The notes: generated by a model not told the origin, from the sequence alone. 64,000 bases of DNA from Halovulum sp039180525 (GCA_039180525.1 JBCDDF010000011.1:14233-78232), one strand, 5' to 3'. Counted from the first letter of the stretch, positions 17,604 through 27,248 are shown. Translations and numbers: made by a program.

Positions 17604-19349
17604 ATGGCGAAGGCAGACACCCGGCAGGGGCGCCGGGCGCGGCAGCGCATTGTGCTGCGGCGCGCGCTGGTGCTGGGCCTAAACCTTGGCACCGTGGCCG
17701 CACTTTTCACAGCGATGGTGGCTTTGATCGCCCCCGGCGGCATCACCTTGCTGGAAGCAGCTATGCTGGCGCTCTACGCGCTGACGCTGCCCTGGCTGGC
17801 CATCGGTTTCTGGAACGCGGTGATCGGTTTTGCGCTGACCTGGGCGCGCGATCCCGCCGGTCTGGTCAACCCGGCCGTGGCGCGGGCCGACACCACCGCG
17901 CCCATTACCACCCGCACCGCGATCGTGATGGCGCTTCGCAACGAGGCGCCGGAGAAGGTGTTCGAGCGCTTGCAGACGTTGCAGGCCGATCTGGCCCGCC
18001 GCGCGCCGGGCCGGTTCGCCTTTCACGTGCTGTCCGACACCTCCGACCCCGCTATTGCGGCGCGCGAAGAGGCCGCGTTCGCCATTTGGCGGGCGCGCGC
18101 GGGCGCGGCGGTGCACTATCGCCGGCGGCCCGAAAACCACGGTTACAAAGCCGGCAATGTGATGGAATTCGCCCGCCGCGCGGCGGGACGTTACGATTTC
18201 ATGCTGCCCTTCGACGCCGACAGCACCATGTCGGGCCCGGCAGTGTTGCGGCTGGTTCGCATCCTGCAGGCCGCGCCGGAGATCGGCATTCTACAGGGCC
18301 TGGTGGTCGGCAGCCCGGCAGAGAGCTTTTTCACCCGCGCGTTCCAGTTCGGCATGCGCCATGGCATGCGCGCCTTCACCCTCGGCTCGGCCTGGTGGCA
18401 GGCCGATTGCGGGCCCTACTGGGGCCATAACGCGCTGATCCGCCTGGCGCCTTTCGCCGCACATTGCGATCTGCCGGTCCTGCCGGGCCAGGGCGTGCTG
18501 TCGGGGCATATCCTCAGCCATGATCAGGTCGAGGCGGCGCTGATGCGGCGTGCAGGTTATGAGGTGCGCGTGCTGGCCGAGGAGGACGAAAGCTATGAGG
18601 CCAATCCGCCCTCGCTGCCCGATTTCATCAAGCGAGAGCTGCGCTGGTGCCGGGGCAATATGCAGTACTTCCAGCTGTTGGCGCTGCCGGGTCTGCCGGT
18701 CACGACCCGGGTGCAACTGGCGCTGGCGATCCTGATGTATCTCAGCGCGCCGGCCTGGATGGGGGTGATCCTGCTGGGCGCGGCGATGGCGGTCACCCAG
18801 GACATGAGCGGCGTGTCGGTCATCGCGGGCCTGAGCCTGTTTGCGGTGATCATGGCGCTGAACCTGATGCCAAAGCTGATGGGCCTGGCCCAGGTTTTGG
18901 CCCGCCGCGATGCCGCCGCGCGCTATGGCGGACGTGCGCGCGTCGCGCTGGGCGGCGCGGTGGAGATCGCCTTTTCGATCCTGACAGCGCCCGCTGTCGC
19001 GTTCGCGCTGGCGCTGTGCTGCCTGGGGCTTTTGTTCGGCCGCGGGCTGGACTGGGACGCGCAGCAGCGCGACCCGCGCCGGCTGGGCTGGGCCGAAGCC
19101 GCGCGCAGCCTGTGGCCGCAGACGTTGTTCGGCCTGGGCCTCGGCGCATTGCTGGCCGCGACAGCACCCTGGGCGCTGGCCTTCGGGGCGCCGGTCGTCC
19201 TGTCGCTCAGCGCCGCGGTACCGCTGGCCGTGCTCAGCACCCTGCCCGGGCCTGGCGCCTTCAGCCGCCGCACCGGGCTGTTCGACATTCCCGAAGATCG
19301 CGCGGCGCCCCCGCCCGCCGCACCGACAGCCATTCCCGAAGCCGCCTGA
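17604..19349 (+). CDS. opgH: glucans biosynthesis glucosyltransferase H-like protein
   Basis: This 581-aa protein has two N-terminal TM helices, then a GT2 domain (about 95-370) with ALRNEAPEKVFERL, the DADS metal motif in LPFDADSTMSGP, GPYWGHNALIR and the acceptor motif ELRWCRGNMQY. Four or more C-terminal TM helices follow. This is the OpgH/MdoH plan: synthesis and export of periplasmic beta-glucan from UDP-glucose. It is shorter than the E. coli protein of about 850 aa, as in many alphaproteobacteria. GGGGAAGG precedes the ATG at 17604. No opgG is present in the window. Confidence 0.9.
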   Translation: MAKADTRQGRRARQRIVLRRALVLGLNLGTVAALFTAMVALIAPGGITLLEAAMLALYALTLPWLAIGFWNAVIGFALTWARDPAGLVNPAVARADTTAPITTRTAIVMALRNEAPEKVFERLQTLQADLARRAPGRFAFHVLSDTSDPAIAAREEAAFAIWRARAGAAVHYRRRPENHGYKAGNVMEFARRAAGRYDFMLPFDADSTMSGPAVLRLVRILQAAPEIGILQGLVVGSPAESFFTRAFQFGMRHGMRAFTLGSAWWQADCGPYWGHNALIRLAPFAAHCDLPVLPGQGVLSGHILSHDQVEAALMRRAGYEVRVLAEEDESYEANPPSLPDFIKRELRWCRGNMQYFQLLALPGLPVTTRVQLALAILMYLSAPAWMGVILLGAAMAVTQDMSGVSVIAGLSLFAVIMALNLMPKLMGLAQVLARRDAAARYGGRARVALGGAVEIAFSILTAPAVAFALALCCLGLLFGRGLDWDAQQRDPRRLGWAEAARSLWPQTLFGLGLGALLAATAPWALAFGAPVVLSLSAAVPLAVLSTLPGPGAFSRRTGLFDIPEDRAAPPPAAPTAIPEAA

Positions 19350-19364
19350 AGAAAGGAGCATCCC

Positions 19365-19949
19365 ATGATCCGCCGCCTGGCGTTCGCTGCCGCCCTTGCC
19401 CTGACACCCCTGACCGCCGCCGCGGCGCCGGCCGAGTTCACACTTGACCCAGATCACACCACGGTCGCGTTCCTGGTGGACCATGTCGGCTATTCCAAGA
19501 TCCTGGGCCAGTTCACCAGCGTGTCGGGAGGGTTCACCTATGACGAGGAAACCCAGACCCTTAGCGACGTGCGCGTGGTGGTCGATGCGGCCAGCTTTTT
19601 CTCCAACCACGAGGCACGCGACCGGCACGTGCTGGGCGGCGACTTTCTGAACGCCGAGACACATCCAGAGATCGTCTTCACGGCCTCCGGCGGCACCGTC
19701 ACGGGCGAGGGCCAAGGCCAGGTGAACGGGGAAATGACGCTTTTGGGCGAAACCCGCCCCATGGTACTGGACGTGACGCTGAACAAGGCCGAGGCCTATC
19801 CGTTCGGGCACAAGCAGTACACGCTGGGCATCTCCATCCGCGGGTCGGTTCTGCGCAGCGAATGGGGCATGACCTATGGCGTGGCCAACGGGCTGGTCGG
19901 CGACGAGGTAGAGATCATCGCCGAAGTCGAGGCGCTGCGCGCGGAATAG
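19365..19949 (+). CDS. YceI-family periplasmic lipid-binding protein
   Basis: This 194-aa protein has a signal peptide at 1-20 (MIRRLAFAAALALTPLTAAA). The YceI pattern follows: FTLDPDHTTVAFLVDH, then SFFSNHEARDRHVLGGDFL and FTASGG. YceI proteins are lipocalin-like barrels that bind polyisoprenoids. An AAGAAAGGAG ribosome site precedes the start, 15 bp after opgH. It may be co-transcribed with opgH and with the cytochrome peroxidase that follows. Confidence 0.92.
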   Translation: MIRRLAFAAALALTPLTAAAAPAEFTLDPDHTTVAFLVDHVGYSKILGQFTSVSGGFTYDEETQTLSDVRVVVDAASFFSNHEARDRHVLGGDFLNAETHPEIVFTASGGTVTGEGQGQVNGEMTLLGETRPMVLDVTLNKAEAYPFGHKQYTLGISIRGSVLRSEWGMTYGVANGLVGDEVEIIAEVEALRAE

Positions 19950-19999
19950 GCGCGGCGGGCGGTTTTCAGCCTGCCCGACATGGTCTAGCCTCGCGGATC

Positions 20000-21331
20000 G
20001 TGAGACGTCTGACCACCGCCCTTTTCGGCCTTTGGCTGGCCGCTGCCGCCGGAATTCCCGCCGTCACCGCGCAGGACATCGCACCGGTTACGGACGCGGA
20101 TTACCCCGGCTCGACCCCGGCCGAACTTAGGCTGGGGCAACTCCTGTTCTATGACCCGATCCTGTCGGGCAACCGCAACATCGCCTGCGCCACCTGCCAC
20201 CACCCGCGCTTCGCCACCGGCGACGGGCTGGCGCTGGGGCTGGGCGAGGGCGGCATCGGCCTGGGCCCGGCGCGGCGCGCCGATCCGGCGAACCTGCCGG
20301 AACAACGCATTCCGCGCCACGCGCCGGCGCTGTTTAACTTGGGCGCACGGGAATTCACCACGCTGTTCCATGACGGCCGGATAGAGGTCGATCCGGGCAA
20401 GCCCGGCGGCCTGCGCACGCCCCTGGGGCAGGAGATGACGGAGGGCTTCTCCGGCATCCTGTCGGCGCAGACCATGTTTCCGGTGCTCAGCCCCGACGAG
20501 ATGGCCGGGCACTACAGCGAAAACGAAGTCTCTCAGGCCGTGCGTCTGGGCCGCATCACCGGTCCGGGCGGGGCCTGGGATCTGATCGCCGGGCGCGTGC
20601 GGCCGCTGCCGGAATACGCCGATCTGGCGGCGCGGGCCTATCCGCATATCGCCGCCGGCGCGCCGCTGGGGTTCACCGATATCTCCAACGCCATCGCCGC
20701 CTTCATGGCATTCGAATGGCGGTCCGATACCAGCCCGTTCGACGCGCATCTGCGCGGCACCGCACCGCTGACCGGGGCGGCGGCAGCGGGCATGGCCCTA
20801 TTTTACGGCCGCGCCGGTTGCGGCGACTGCCATGCCGGGCCGTTTCAGACCGATCACGGCTTCCACGCCATGGCTCAGCCGCAGCTTGGCCCCGGCAAGG
20901 CGGCGCGGTTCGAAACCCACAGCCGCGACATCGGGCGCCAGCGCGTCACCGGCCGGGCCGAGGATGCCTATGCCTTTCGCACCCCCTCGTTGCGCAACGT
21001 GACCGCGACCGCGCCCTACGGCCATACCGGCGCCTTTGCCGACCTGCGCCGCTTTCTGACCCACCATATCGATCCCGCGAACGCCGCGCCGCCGGACAAG
21101 GCGACGATCCCGCTGCCGCCTCTGGCAGGGGCGCGCGACTGGCAAAGCTTCGACGACACCGAGGAGCTGACAGCCATCCGCGCCGCCGTGGGCCGGCCAC
21201 CAGTGGCGCTGACGCCGGCGGATATCGACGCGCTGTTGGCGTTTCTGGAGGCGCTGAGCGACAGCCAAGCGCTCGCCGGGCGCATCGGCGTGCCGCAGAT
21301 GGTGCCCAGCGGGTTGCCGGTGGAGCGCTGA
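20000..21331 (+). CDS. di-haem cytochrome c peroxidase (CcpA/MauG family)
   Basis: This 443-aa protein starts at the GTG at 20000, where a signal peptide begins (RRLTTALFGLWLAAAAGI, cleavage after VTA). Haem site 1 is CATCH (C63-H67) in NIACATCHHPRFATGDG, and haem site 2 is CGDCH (C274-H278). The segment TPSLRNVTATAPYGHTGAF and the C-terminal FLEALSD are typical. It reduces H2O2 with electrons from periplasmic cytochromes, or acts as a MauG-like oxidase. It is 50 bp downstream of yceI. Confidence 0.9.
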   Translation: MRRLTTALFGLWLAAAAGIPAVTAQDIAPVTDADYPGSTPAELRLGQLLFYDPILSGNRNIACATCHHPRFATGDGLALGLGEGGIGLGPARRADPANLPEQRIPRHAPALFNLGAREFTTLFHDGRIEVDPGKPGGLRTPLGQEMTEGFSGILSAQTMFPVLSPDEMAGHYSENEVSQAVRLGRITGPGGAWDLIAGRVRPLPEYADLAARAYPHIAAGAPLGFTDISNAIAAFMAFEWRSDTSPFDAHLRGTAPLTGAAAAGMALFYGRAGCGDCHAGPFQTDHGFHAMAQPQLGPGKAARFETHSRDIGRQRVTGRAEDAYAFRTPSLRNVTATAPYGHTGAFADLRRFLTHHIDPANAAPPDKATIPLPPLAGARDWQSFDDTEELTAIRAAVGRPPVALTPADIDALLAFLEALSDSQALAGRIGVPQMVPSGLPVER

Positions 21332-21350
21332 AATTAGCCTCGGAAACAAC

Positions 21351-21367
21351 CGGATCGAACTGATCCG
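21351..21367. terminator. hairpin between convergent genes
   Basis: CGGATC (21351-21356) and GATCCG (21362-21367) with a 5-nt loop lie between the peroxidase and hexosaminidase stops. It could serve both strands; there is no T run. The GATC-rich stem recalls the palindrome at 3017-3041. Confidence 0.45.
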
Positions 21368-21369
21368 AT

Positions 21370-23226
21370 CTAAACCTGATACCGGGACCAACCCATCGCA
21401 TCAAAGACCGGCGCCGCGCCGCGCGCCAGGGCGTCGATCTCCGCCCGGTCGGGGCGGCCCGGCGGTGACCAGGCGCGCGACGCCACGCCCAGCATGCGCG
21501 GCGCCAGCATCGGTTCGATCTGGGCATCCTCGGTGGTGAATTCGGCCCAGAATGCGCCCTGCACGCCCAGGATGTTGTGTGCGATCTCCGGCGCATCCGC
21601 CGGGACAGGATCCCAGTCGACCGTATCGCCCAGATCGACAAAGGCCGCCCAGGCGGCGCCCCAATCCCGCGTGTCACCGGTATGCGCCATATCCAGATAG
21701 ACATGCTGCGCCGGGCACATCACCACCGGGTGCCCGCGCCGCGCGGCGGCCACGCCCGGCCCCTGCCCAGTCCAGGAAAACAGCACCGCGTCATGGCCGA
21801 TCCCGCCCTGGCAGCCCAGCGCAGCCTCTTCCCAGGCGCAGGGGGTCACGCCGTGGTCGCGCAATGCCGCCGCCAGCCGGTGCATGGTATAGCCCTGCAC
21901 GTCGCGCGGTTCCGTGAACCGCAGCCGCCGGCTGAGGGCGGCCACCGCCGGCGCGCCCTGCCAGGTGCCGGGCGGCAACTCGTCGCCGCCGATATGCAGA
22001 TGCCGGAACGGGAACAGATCCGCGACCTCCGCCGCCAGGGGCAGCAGGAAATCCCAAGTCGCCGGCAGCGCGGGGTTCACGACATTGCCGCGATAGCCCT
22101 GGACAGAGACCTCGCACCCGGTATCGCCCGGTTCGCGCAATCCCGGGCGGACCCGGGTCAGGCACAGCGCATGTGCGGGCACTTCGATCTCCGGCAGCAC
22201 CTCGATTCCCAGGGCATCGGCATGGGCCAGGATGTCGCGCGCGGCGGCTTTGGTGTAATGCCCCCCGGTCGGCCCGGCGCCGCCGCCAAAGACGCCGGGG
22301 ATCGGCCGGCCCTCGCCGCGCATCGCGGTTTCGCGCCAGATCTCCGGCGCGCAGTCGACCTCCAGCCGGAACGCTTCGTCATCGGCGAAATGCCAGTGGA
22401 ATCGGTTCATCTTCAGCAGGGCCATCAGATCGAGCAGCCGGGTGATCGTTACCGGACGGAAGAAATGCCGCGCGCAATCCAGATGCTGCCCGCGCCAGGC
22501 GAAACGCGGGGCATCCTCGATGACGCCGCGCGGCAGACCGGTGCGGCGATGGACTGCGCGCAAAAAGATCAACGACATCGCGGCATGGAAAGCCCCGGCC
22601 GGGCCGCCGGCGCGGATCTCCACGCTCCCTGCCAGGGTCAGGCGATACGCCTCCGCCGGCAGCGCGGAATCCTCGACGATCTGCACCGGCACGCCGTCCG
22701 CGGCGATCAGCGGCGGCTGGCCGATCCTCAGGGCCAGCGCGTCGGCGGCCCCCAGGCGGTCGGCGAAGGCCGCGTCCTGCGGGACCGCCAGGGCCGATAG
22801 CTGCATCTGCCCCAACTGCGGTTGCCAGGACTGCGGCGGCGGCACCAGGCCCAGACCGGCTGGCGGCGCCACGACCGGCCCGCCGGGCTGCGCCAGCGCG
22901 GCGCCCGCGGGCGGCCCCTGGACCGCAACCGGCCCTTCGGGCGTGTCCAGAAAGACCCCCTGCGGCAGCCAGGCTCGGTTGACCGCGCGGTATCCCCGAT
23001 AGGCCAGGGTGAACCGCAGCGGCGCGCCATCCGACAACACGCCATCAAGCCGGAGTTTCAGGAACCCACCGGTGGAGGCAACAAATTTGCCGCCTGCAAC
23101 GACTTCCCCCGGCGCCATCAGCGACAAACCCAGCACCGGGTCCGCCAGCGGTGTGATGCCCCCGGCAAGCAACGTGCACGCGATGCGGCCGTCGGCGGTG
23201 ATGGCAGCCTCCAGGCGCGGCGACAC
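21370..23226 (-). CDS. GH20 beta-N-acetylhexosaminidase
   Basis: This 618-aa protein has an N-terminal beta domain (about 1-240) and the GH20 barrel. RFAWRGQHLDCARHFF, MNRFHWHFADDEAFRLE and the catalytic Asp-Glu pair D415-E416 in HIGGDE identify the family. It removes terminal GlcNAc or GalNAc from chitooligosaccharides or glycans. No signal peptide is visible, so it is probably cytosolic and acts on imported oligosaccharides. The start is GTG at 23226, 3 bp after the GntR gene, with which it forms an operon. Confidence 0.92.
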   Translation of the reverse strand: MSPRLEAAITADGRIACTLLAGGITPLADPVLGLSLMAPGEVVAGGKFVASTGGFLKLRLDGVLSDGAPLRFTLAYRGYRAVNRAWLPQGVFLDTPEGPVAVQGPPAGAALAQPGGPVVAPPAGLGLVPPPQSWQPQLGQMQLSALAVPQDAAFADRLGAADALALRIGQPPLIAADGVPVQIVEDSALPAEAYRLTLAGSVEIRAGGPAGAFHAAMSLIFLRAVHRRTGLPRGVIEDAPRFAWRGQHLDCARHFFRPVTITRLLDLMALLKMNRFHWHFADDEAFRLEVDCAPEIWRETAMRGEGRPIPGVFGGGAGPTGGHYTKAAARDILAHADALGIEVLPEIEVPAHALCLTRVRPGLREPGDTGCEVSVQGYRGNVVNPALPATWDFLLPLAAEVADLFPFRHLHIGGDELPPGTWQGAPAVAALSRRLRFTEPRDVQGYTMHRLAAALRDHGVTPCAWEEAALGCQGGIGHDAVLFSWTGQGPGVAAARRGHPVVMCPAQHVYLDMAHTGDTRDWGAAWAAFVDLGDTVDWDPVPADAPEIAHNILGVQGAFWAEFTTEDAQIEPMLAPRMLGVASRAWSPPGRPDRAEIDALARGAAPVFDAMGWSRYQV

Positions 23227-23229
23227 CGG

Positions 23230-24000
23230 TCAGGCCGCCGGTGTCAGCCGCAACTCGGCGACGAAATTGTAGATGTCGCTTCGGTAAAGCCCGCGCGTGA
23301 TCTCGATCGGGCGGCCACTATCCCGATAGCCGGTTCGGTCGATGCCCAGCACCGCCGTACCCTGCGGCAGATCCAACAGATCGGCCTCCGCGCGGCCCAG
23401 ATTGGTCGCCTGGATCCGCTGCACCGCCCGCGTGGGCGCACAGCCGCGGTCGCTGAGCAGCGCGTAGAGCGAGCGCGCCACCTGGGCCGGGTCGGGCAGA
23501 ATGTCGACCGGGAGCGAGCTGATCTCGATCGCCAGCGGCGCCCCGTCGGCGCTGCGCAGCCGCTTCAGCCGCGCCACCCGTTCGCCCGCGCCCAGACCCA
23601 GCGCCACGGTTTCCTCGGGCGTCGGCGCAACCACGCCGCAGTCCAGCACGCGCGACGACGCCACCATGCCGCGCTGTTCCATATAGGCGGTGAACGACGT
23701 CAGAGCCGACAGCGATTGCTCCACCCGGATCGTCCGGGTCCCGTCGCTGACGAAAGACCCCGCGCCCTGGCGCTGTTCGACCAGGCCGTCGCCGGTCAGC
23801 ACCGCCATGGACTTGCGGATGGTGACACGTGACAGGCCCGACAGCCGCGCGATCTCTCGTTCAGGGGGAAGCTGCGCGCCGGCCGGCAAAGCCCCCGCGC
23901 GTATGGCCCCGGACACGTGCCGCGCAAGCTGCGCATAGCGCGGCCCCGCATGTGGCTGGAGCCACGCATCCGCGGCCCAGAACGTCTCGGCGACCGACAT
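23230..24000 (-). CDS. GntR-family regulator (HutC/NagR type)
   Basis: This 256-aa protein has a winged helix at about 18-88 (GPRYAQLARHV, then LPPEREIARLSGLSRVTIRKSMAVL and QGAGSFV). A UTRA ligand domain follows, ending ITRGLYRSDIYNF. UTRA regulators of this type sense sugar phosphates; GlcNAc-6-P or GlcN-6-P would fit here. I chose the ATG at 24000 because GGGGAGGG lies just upstream. It is divergent from the ABC transporter operon and probably represses both directions through the repeats at 24027-24096. Confidence 0.9.
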   Translation of the reverse strand: MSVAETFWAADAWLQPHAGPRYAQLARHVSGAIRAGALPAGAQLPPEREIARLSGLSRVTIRKSMAVLTGDGLVEQRQGAGSFVSDGTRTIRVEQSLSALTSFTAYMEQRGMVASSRVLDCGVVAPTPEETVALGLGAGERVARLKRLRSADGAPLAIEISSLPVDILPDPAQVARSLYALLSDRGCAPTRAVQRIQATNLGRAEADLLDLPQGTAVLGIDRTGYRDSGRPIEITRGLYRSDIYNFVAELRLTPAA

Positions 24001-24026
24001 CGCGGCCCTCCCCATGGATTTGAAAT

Positions 24027-24096
24027 ACCAATACCGCGAAAATCAGCTCATTCAAGTACCAATTTAGCGCCAAAGCAGCATAGGCATTATATTGGT
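24027..24096. promoter_or_regulatory. three ACCAAT/ATTGGT operator-like motifs
   Basis: ACCAAT occurs at 24027-24032 and 24058-24063, 31 bp apart (about three helical turns), and its complement ATTGGT at 24091-24096, each in an AT-rich context such as TATTGGTAGTATT. They lie in the only spacer between the gntR gene and the transporter operon. They are the best candidate binding sites for the GntR regulator; divergent promoters must also lie here. Confidence 0.55.
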
Positions 24097-24179
24097 AGTA
24101 TTTTTTGCGGGCCCTTGCTACGCTTTGACCATAGCAACGATTCGCGGGCCAACCGCGGCGCTGAAACAAGGGGGGATGC

Positions 24180-25115
24180 ATGGCGGTTTTGGACGACGCA
24201 CGCCCGGCCATCGCGGTTCGGCCGCGCCGGGGGCGGATTCTGTCCGAAGCGGGCTTTGCGTGGCTGCTGATCGCGCCGGCCATGATCTTTATCGGTGTCA
24301 TCGTCGCCTGGCCGCTGGTGGAAACCATCCGGCTGTCTTTCATGGACGCCAATCTGGGTGGCGAAACCTATGTCGGCCTGGAAAACTACCGCGACCTGGC
24401 CGACAGCCGGAAGTTTTCCCAAACCGTCGGGCGCACGTTCAGTTGGATGTTCTTCTCGGTGTCGCTGAAGCTGCTCATGGGCCTGATCGGCGCCACGCTG
24501 CTGAACGCCGCGGTGCCGGGCCGGGCGCTGTTTCGGGTGCTGGTCATGCCGCCCTGGGTGATCCCGATCGCCATCGGCTGTATCGGCTGGCTGTGGCTTT
24601 ACAACGGCCATTTCGGCCTGCTGGCGGGCACCGCCCAGCGGATCGGGCTGATCGATGGGCCGTTCGAGTTCCTGGCCTATAAGAATTCCGCCTTCTGGTC
24701 GGCCGTGGTCACCGACGTCTGGGTCGGCACCCCCATGATCACGCTGTTCTTTCTGGCCGCGATGCAGGGCGTGCCGCGCGACCTGTACGAGGCGGCCTAT
24801 GTCGACGGCGCCTCGCGCTGGTACCGGTTCCGCCGCATCACCATCCCGCAGATCTTTCCGGTGATCGTGTCGATGATGCTGCTGAGCGCGATCTGGACCT
24901 TCAACAGTTTCGAAATCATCTGGATCCTGACCGAAGGCGGACCGCGCAGCGCCACCACCACGCTGATCGTCGACACCTACAAGACCGCGATTTCCAACTA
25001 CAAGTTCGGCGAAGGCTCGGCCCGCGCGGTGGTCATCGTGGTGCTTTTGTCGGCCTTTGCGCTGGTCTATCTGGCGGCGCTGAGCCAACTCAACAAACGC
25101 TTCGGGACGCGCTGA
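24180..25115 (+). CDS. sugar ABC transporter permease (MalF/UgpA-like)
   Basis: This 311-aa protein has six TM helices and the carbohydrate-transporter EAA loop EAAYVDGASRWYRFRRITIP. The N-terminal PRRGRILSEAGFAWLLIAPA is typical of CUT1 permeases. It starts with ATG after AGGGGGG. It is the first gene of the plus-strand amino-sugar operon; unusually, the permeases precede the binding protein. Confidence 0.93.
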   Translation: MAVLDDARPAIAVRPRRGRILSEAGFAWLLIAPAMIFIGVIVAWPLVETIRLSFMDANLGGETYVGLENYRDLADSRKFSQTVGRTFSWMFFSVSLKLLMGLIGATLLNAAVPGRALFRVLVMPPWVIPIAIGCIGWLWLYNGHFGLLAGTAQRIGLIDGPFEFLAYKNSAFWSAVVTDVWVGTPMITLFFLAAMQGVPRDLYEAAYVDGASRWYRFRRITIPQIFPVIVSMMLLSAIWTFNSFEIIWILTEGGPRSATTTLIVDTYKTAISNYKFGEGSARAVVIVVLLSAFALVYLAALSQLNKRFGTR

Positions 25116-25116
25116 G

Positions 25117-25959
25117 ATGATGGACCGCTACACCCGCCTTCAGATGGTCGCGATCTATGTCTGCATCGCCGTCTTCCTGACCTTCATCCTGCTGCCCTTT
25201 GTGGAGATGTTCCTGGCCTCGCTGCGCCCGATGGAGCATCTGTTCCGGTCGCCCTATCAGTTCTGGTCCGACGATTTCAGCTTCGGCGCCTATGTGCGGA
25301 TCTGGGACCGCGTGCCGCTTCTGGGCCGGTACATCCTGAACTCGATCTACATCTCGGGCATGGTCACGGCGCTGACGATGATCTTCGTCATCCCCGCCGC
25401 CTATGCCTATGCGCGGCTGGACTTTCCGTTCAAACGGGTCAGCCTGGGCGTGTTTCTGGGCGTCAACATGTTCACCGGCGCGGTGCTGCTGATCCCGCTC
25501 TACCGGGTGCTGCGCACGCTGGGGCTGCTCAACACCTATTGGTCGATGATCATTCCCGGGGTGGCGTTTCTGATCCCCACCGGCATCTGGCTGCTGCGGT
25601 CCTACCTGGAAAAGATCCCGCGCGAATTGGAGGAATCGGCCTATGTCGATGGCGCCAGCCGGCTTTACACGTTGCGCCGGGTGGTGCTGCCGCTGGCGGT
25701 GCCCGGGCTGATCGTGGTCGGCGTGGCCGTCTTCATCGGCGCCTATGCGCAGCAGTTTCTGTTCGCCATCACCTTCAACCAGGTCCGCGAATACCAGCCG
25801 CTGCCGGCGGGGCTGTTCGAGTTCATCGGCTATCAGGAAGTCATCTGGAACGAGATGATGGCCGCCGCCCTGATCGGCATTCTGCCGGTGCTGGTGGTGT
25901 TCCTGTTTCTGCAAAAATACCTCGTCGCCGGGCTGACGGCGGGGGCGATCAAGGAATGA
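25117..25959 (+). CDS. sugar ABC transporter permease (MalG/UgpE-like)
   Basis: This 280-aa protein has six TM helices and the EAA loop EESAYVDGASRLYTLRRVVLP. The start ATG is 1 bp after the previous stop, within TGAGATGATG. It pairs with the MalF-like protein to form the channel of a CUT1 importer. Confidence 0.93.
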   Translation: MMDRYTRLQMVAIYVCIAVFLTFILLPFVEMFLASLRPMEHLFRSPYQFWSDDFSFGAYVRIWDRVPLLGRYILNSIYISGMVTALTMIFVIPAAYAYARLDFPFKRVSLGVFLGVNMFTGAVLLIPLYRVLRTLGLLNTYWSMIIPGVAFLIPTGIWLLRSYLEKIPRELEESAYVDGASRLYTLRRVVLPLAVPGLIVVGVAVFIGAYAQQFLFAITFNQVREYQPLPAGLFEFIGYQEVIWNEMMAAALIGILPVLVVFLFLQKYLVAGLTAGAIKE

Positions 25960-25988
25960 GCCCGGGACCAACACGGAGGAGACCGAAG

Positions 25989-27197
25989 ATGAAGACACTC
26001 ACCACAGCCGCCATCAGCGCGGCGCTTCTGGCCGGCGCCGGCGCTGCGCAGGGCGAGGAACTGCAGTTCATCATGTGCGGCGGCGAAGTGCGCGAGGCCG
26101 ACCAGGCCGCGGTCGATGCGTTTCAGGCCGACAATCCAGGGGTGACGGTGAATATCGAGGCCGTTCCCTGGGGCACTTGCCAGGACAAATCGCTGACGCT
26201 GGCCGCGGCCGGCGATCCGCCTTCGGTGGCCTACATGGGCTCGCGCACGCTGAAGCAATTGGCGACCAACGACCTGATCGTGCCGATTGCGCTAAGCGAC
26301 GAACAACAGGCGGTTTATCAACCCGGGGTTCTGGCCACGGTCAGCGAGGGCGGCCAGTTCTGGGGTTATCCGCACGCCTTTTCGACCAAGGCACTCTACA
26401 TGAACTGCGATGTGATCGAGGCCGCGGGCCAATCCTGCACCGCGCCGCAGACCTGGGACGAGATGTACGACCTGGCCAAGGCGGTGGCCGACAATTCCGA
26501 TGTCGCCGGTATCGGGCTGGCCGGCAAGGATTTCGACAACACGATGCACCAGTTCCTGAACTACCTGTATTCCAACGGGGGCCAGGTGCTGGATGTGGAA
26601 ACCGGCGAGGTGCTGCTGAACAGCCCGCAGACAATCGAGGCGCTGGAATTCTACGGCAAACTGGTCGACGTGGCGCAGGACGGCCCCACCGCCTGGGAAC
26701 GGGACGAACTGAAGAACCTGTTCAACGACGGCAAGATCGCGATGTACATCAACGGCCCCTGGGGCCGCGGACAGCATAACGAGGACATCAACCAACAGAT
26801 CGCACCGATCCCCGCCGGCCCCTCCGGCCAGCAGGGCACGATCCTGATCACCGACAGTCTGGCGGTGTTCAAGGGGACCGGGCACGAGGAACTGGCGCTC
26901 GATCTGGCCGCGCGGCTGGCTTCGGGCGAGACGCAGTACGAGCTCGATTCCAGTTGGGGTCTGACGCCGATCATGCAGTACGAAAAGATGGGCGTGGCCG
27001 ACCCCTACTATGTCGGCGACCCGTTCTGGGAGGTCTACACCGCCGGCATCTCAAAGGGCGGGCCAGAGCCGCTGGTGACCGATTTCAAATCGCTGCAATC
27101 GGTGTTCACGAACATGGTCCAGGGCATCATCCTGCAGGATGACACCGCCGAAAACCTGGTCGCCATCGCGGCCGAGGAACTGGAAGACATCAAGTAG
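25989..27197 (+). CDS. sugar ABC transporter substrate-binding protein
   Basis: This 402-aa periplasmic protein has a signal peptide at 1-23 (MKTLTTAAISAALLAGAGAA). The SBP family-1 pattern follows: AFQADNPGVTVNIEAVPWG, then AYMGSRTLKQL, GYPHAFSTKALYMNCD and INGPWGRGQ. A strong GGAGGAGA ribosome site is present. By context it binds GlcNAc, chitobiose or related amino-sugar oligomers; the ligand is inferred, not shown. Confidence 0.92.
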   Translation: MKTLTTAAISAALLAGAGAAQGEELQFIMCGGEVREADQAAVDAFQADNPGVTVNIEAVPWGTCQDKSLTLAAAGDPPSVAYMGSRTLKQLATNDLIVPIALSDEQQAVYQPGVLATVSEGGQFWGYPHAFSTKALYMNCDVIEAAGQSCTAPQTWDEMYDLAKAVADNSDVAGIGLAGKDFDNTMHQFLNYLYSNGGQVLDVETGEVLLNSPQTIEALEFYGKLVDVAQDGPTAWERDELKNLFNDGKIAMYINGPWGRGQHNEDINQQIAPIPAGPSGQQGTILITDSLAVFKGTGHEELALDLAARLASGETQYELDSSWGLTPIMQYEKMGVADPYYVGDPFWEVYTAGISKGGPEPLVTDFKSLQSVFTNMVQGIILQDDTAENLVAIAAEELEDIK

Positions 27198-27248
27198 GTC
27201 CAACTCCCGGGGCGGTGCGCCGCCCCGGCCTTTCGTGGGAGCGAAGCC

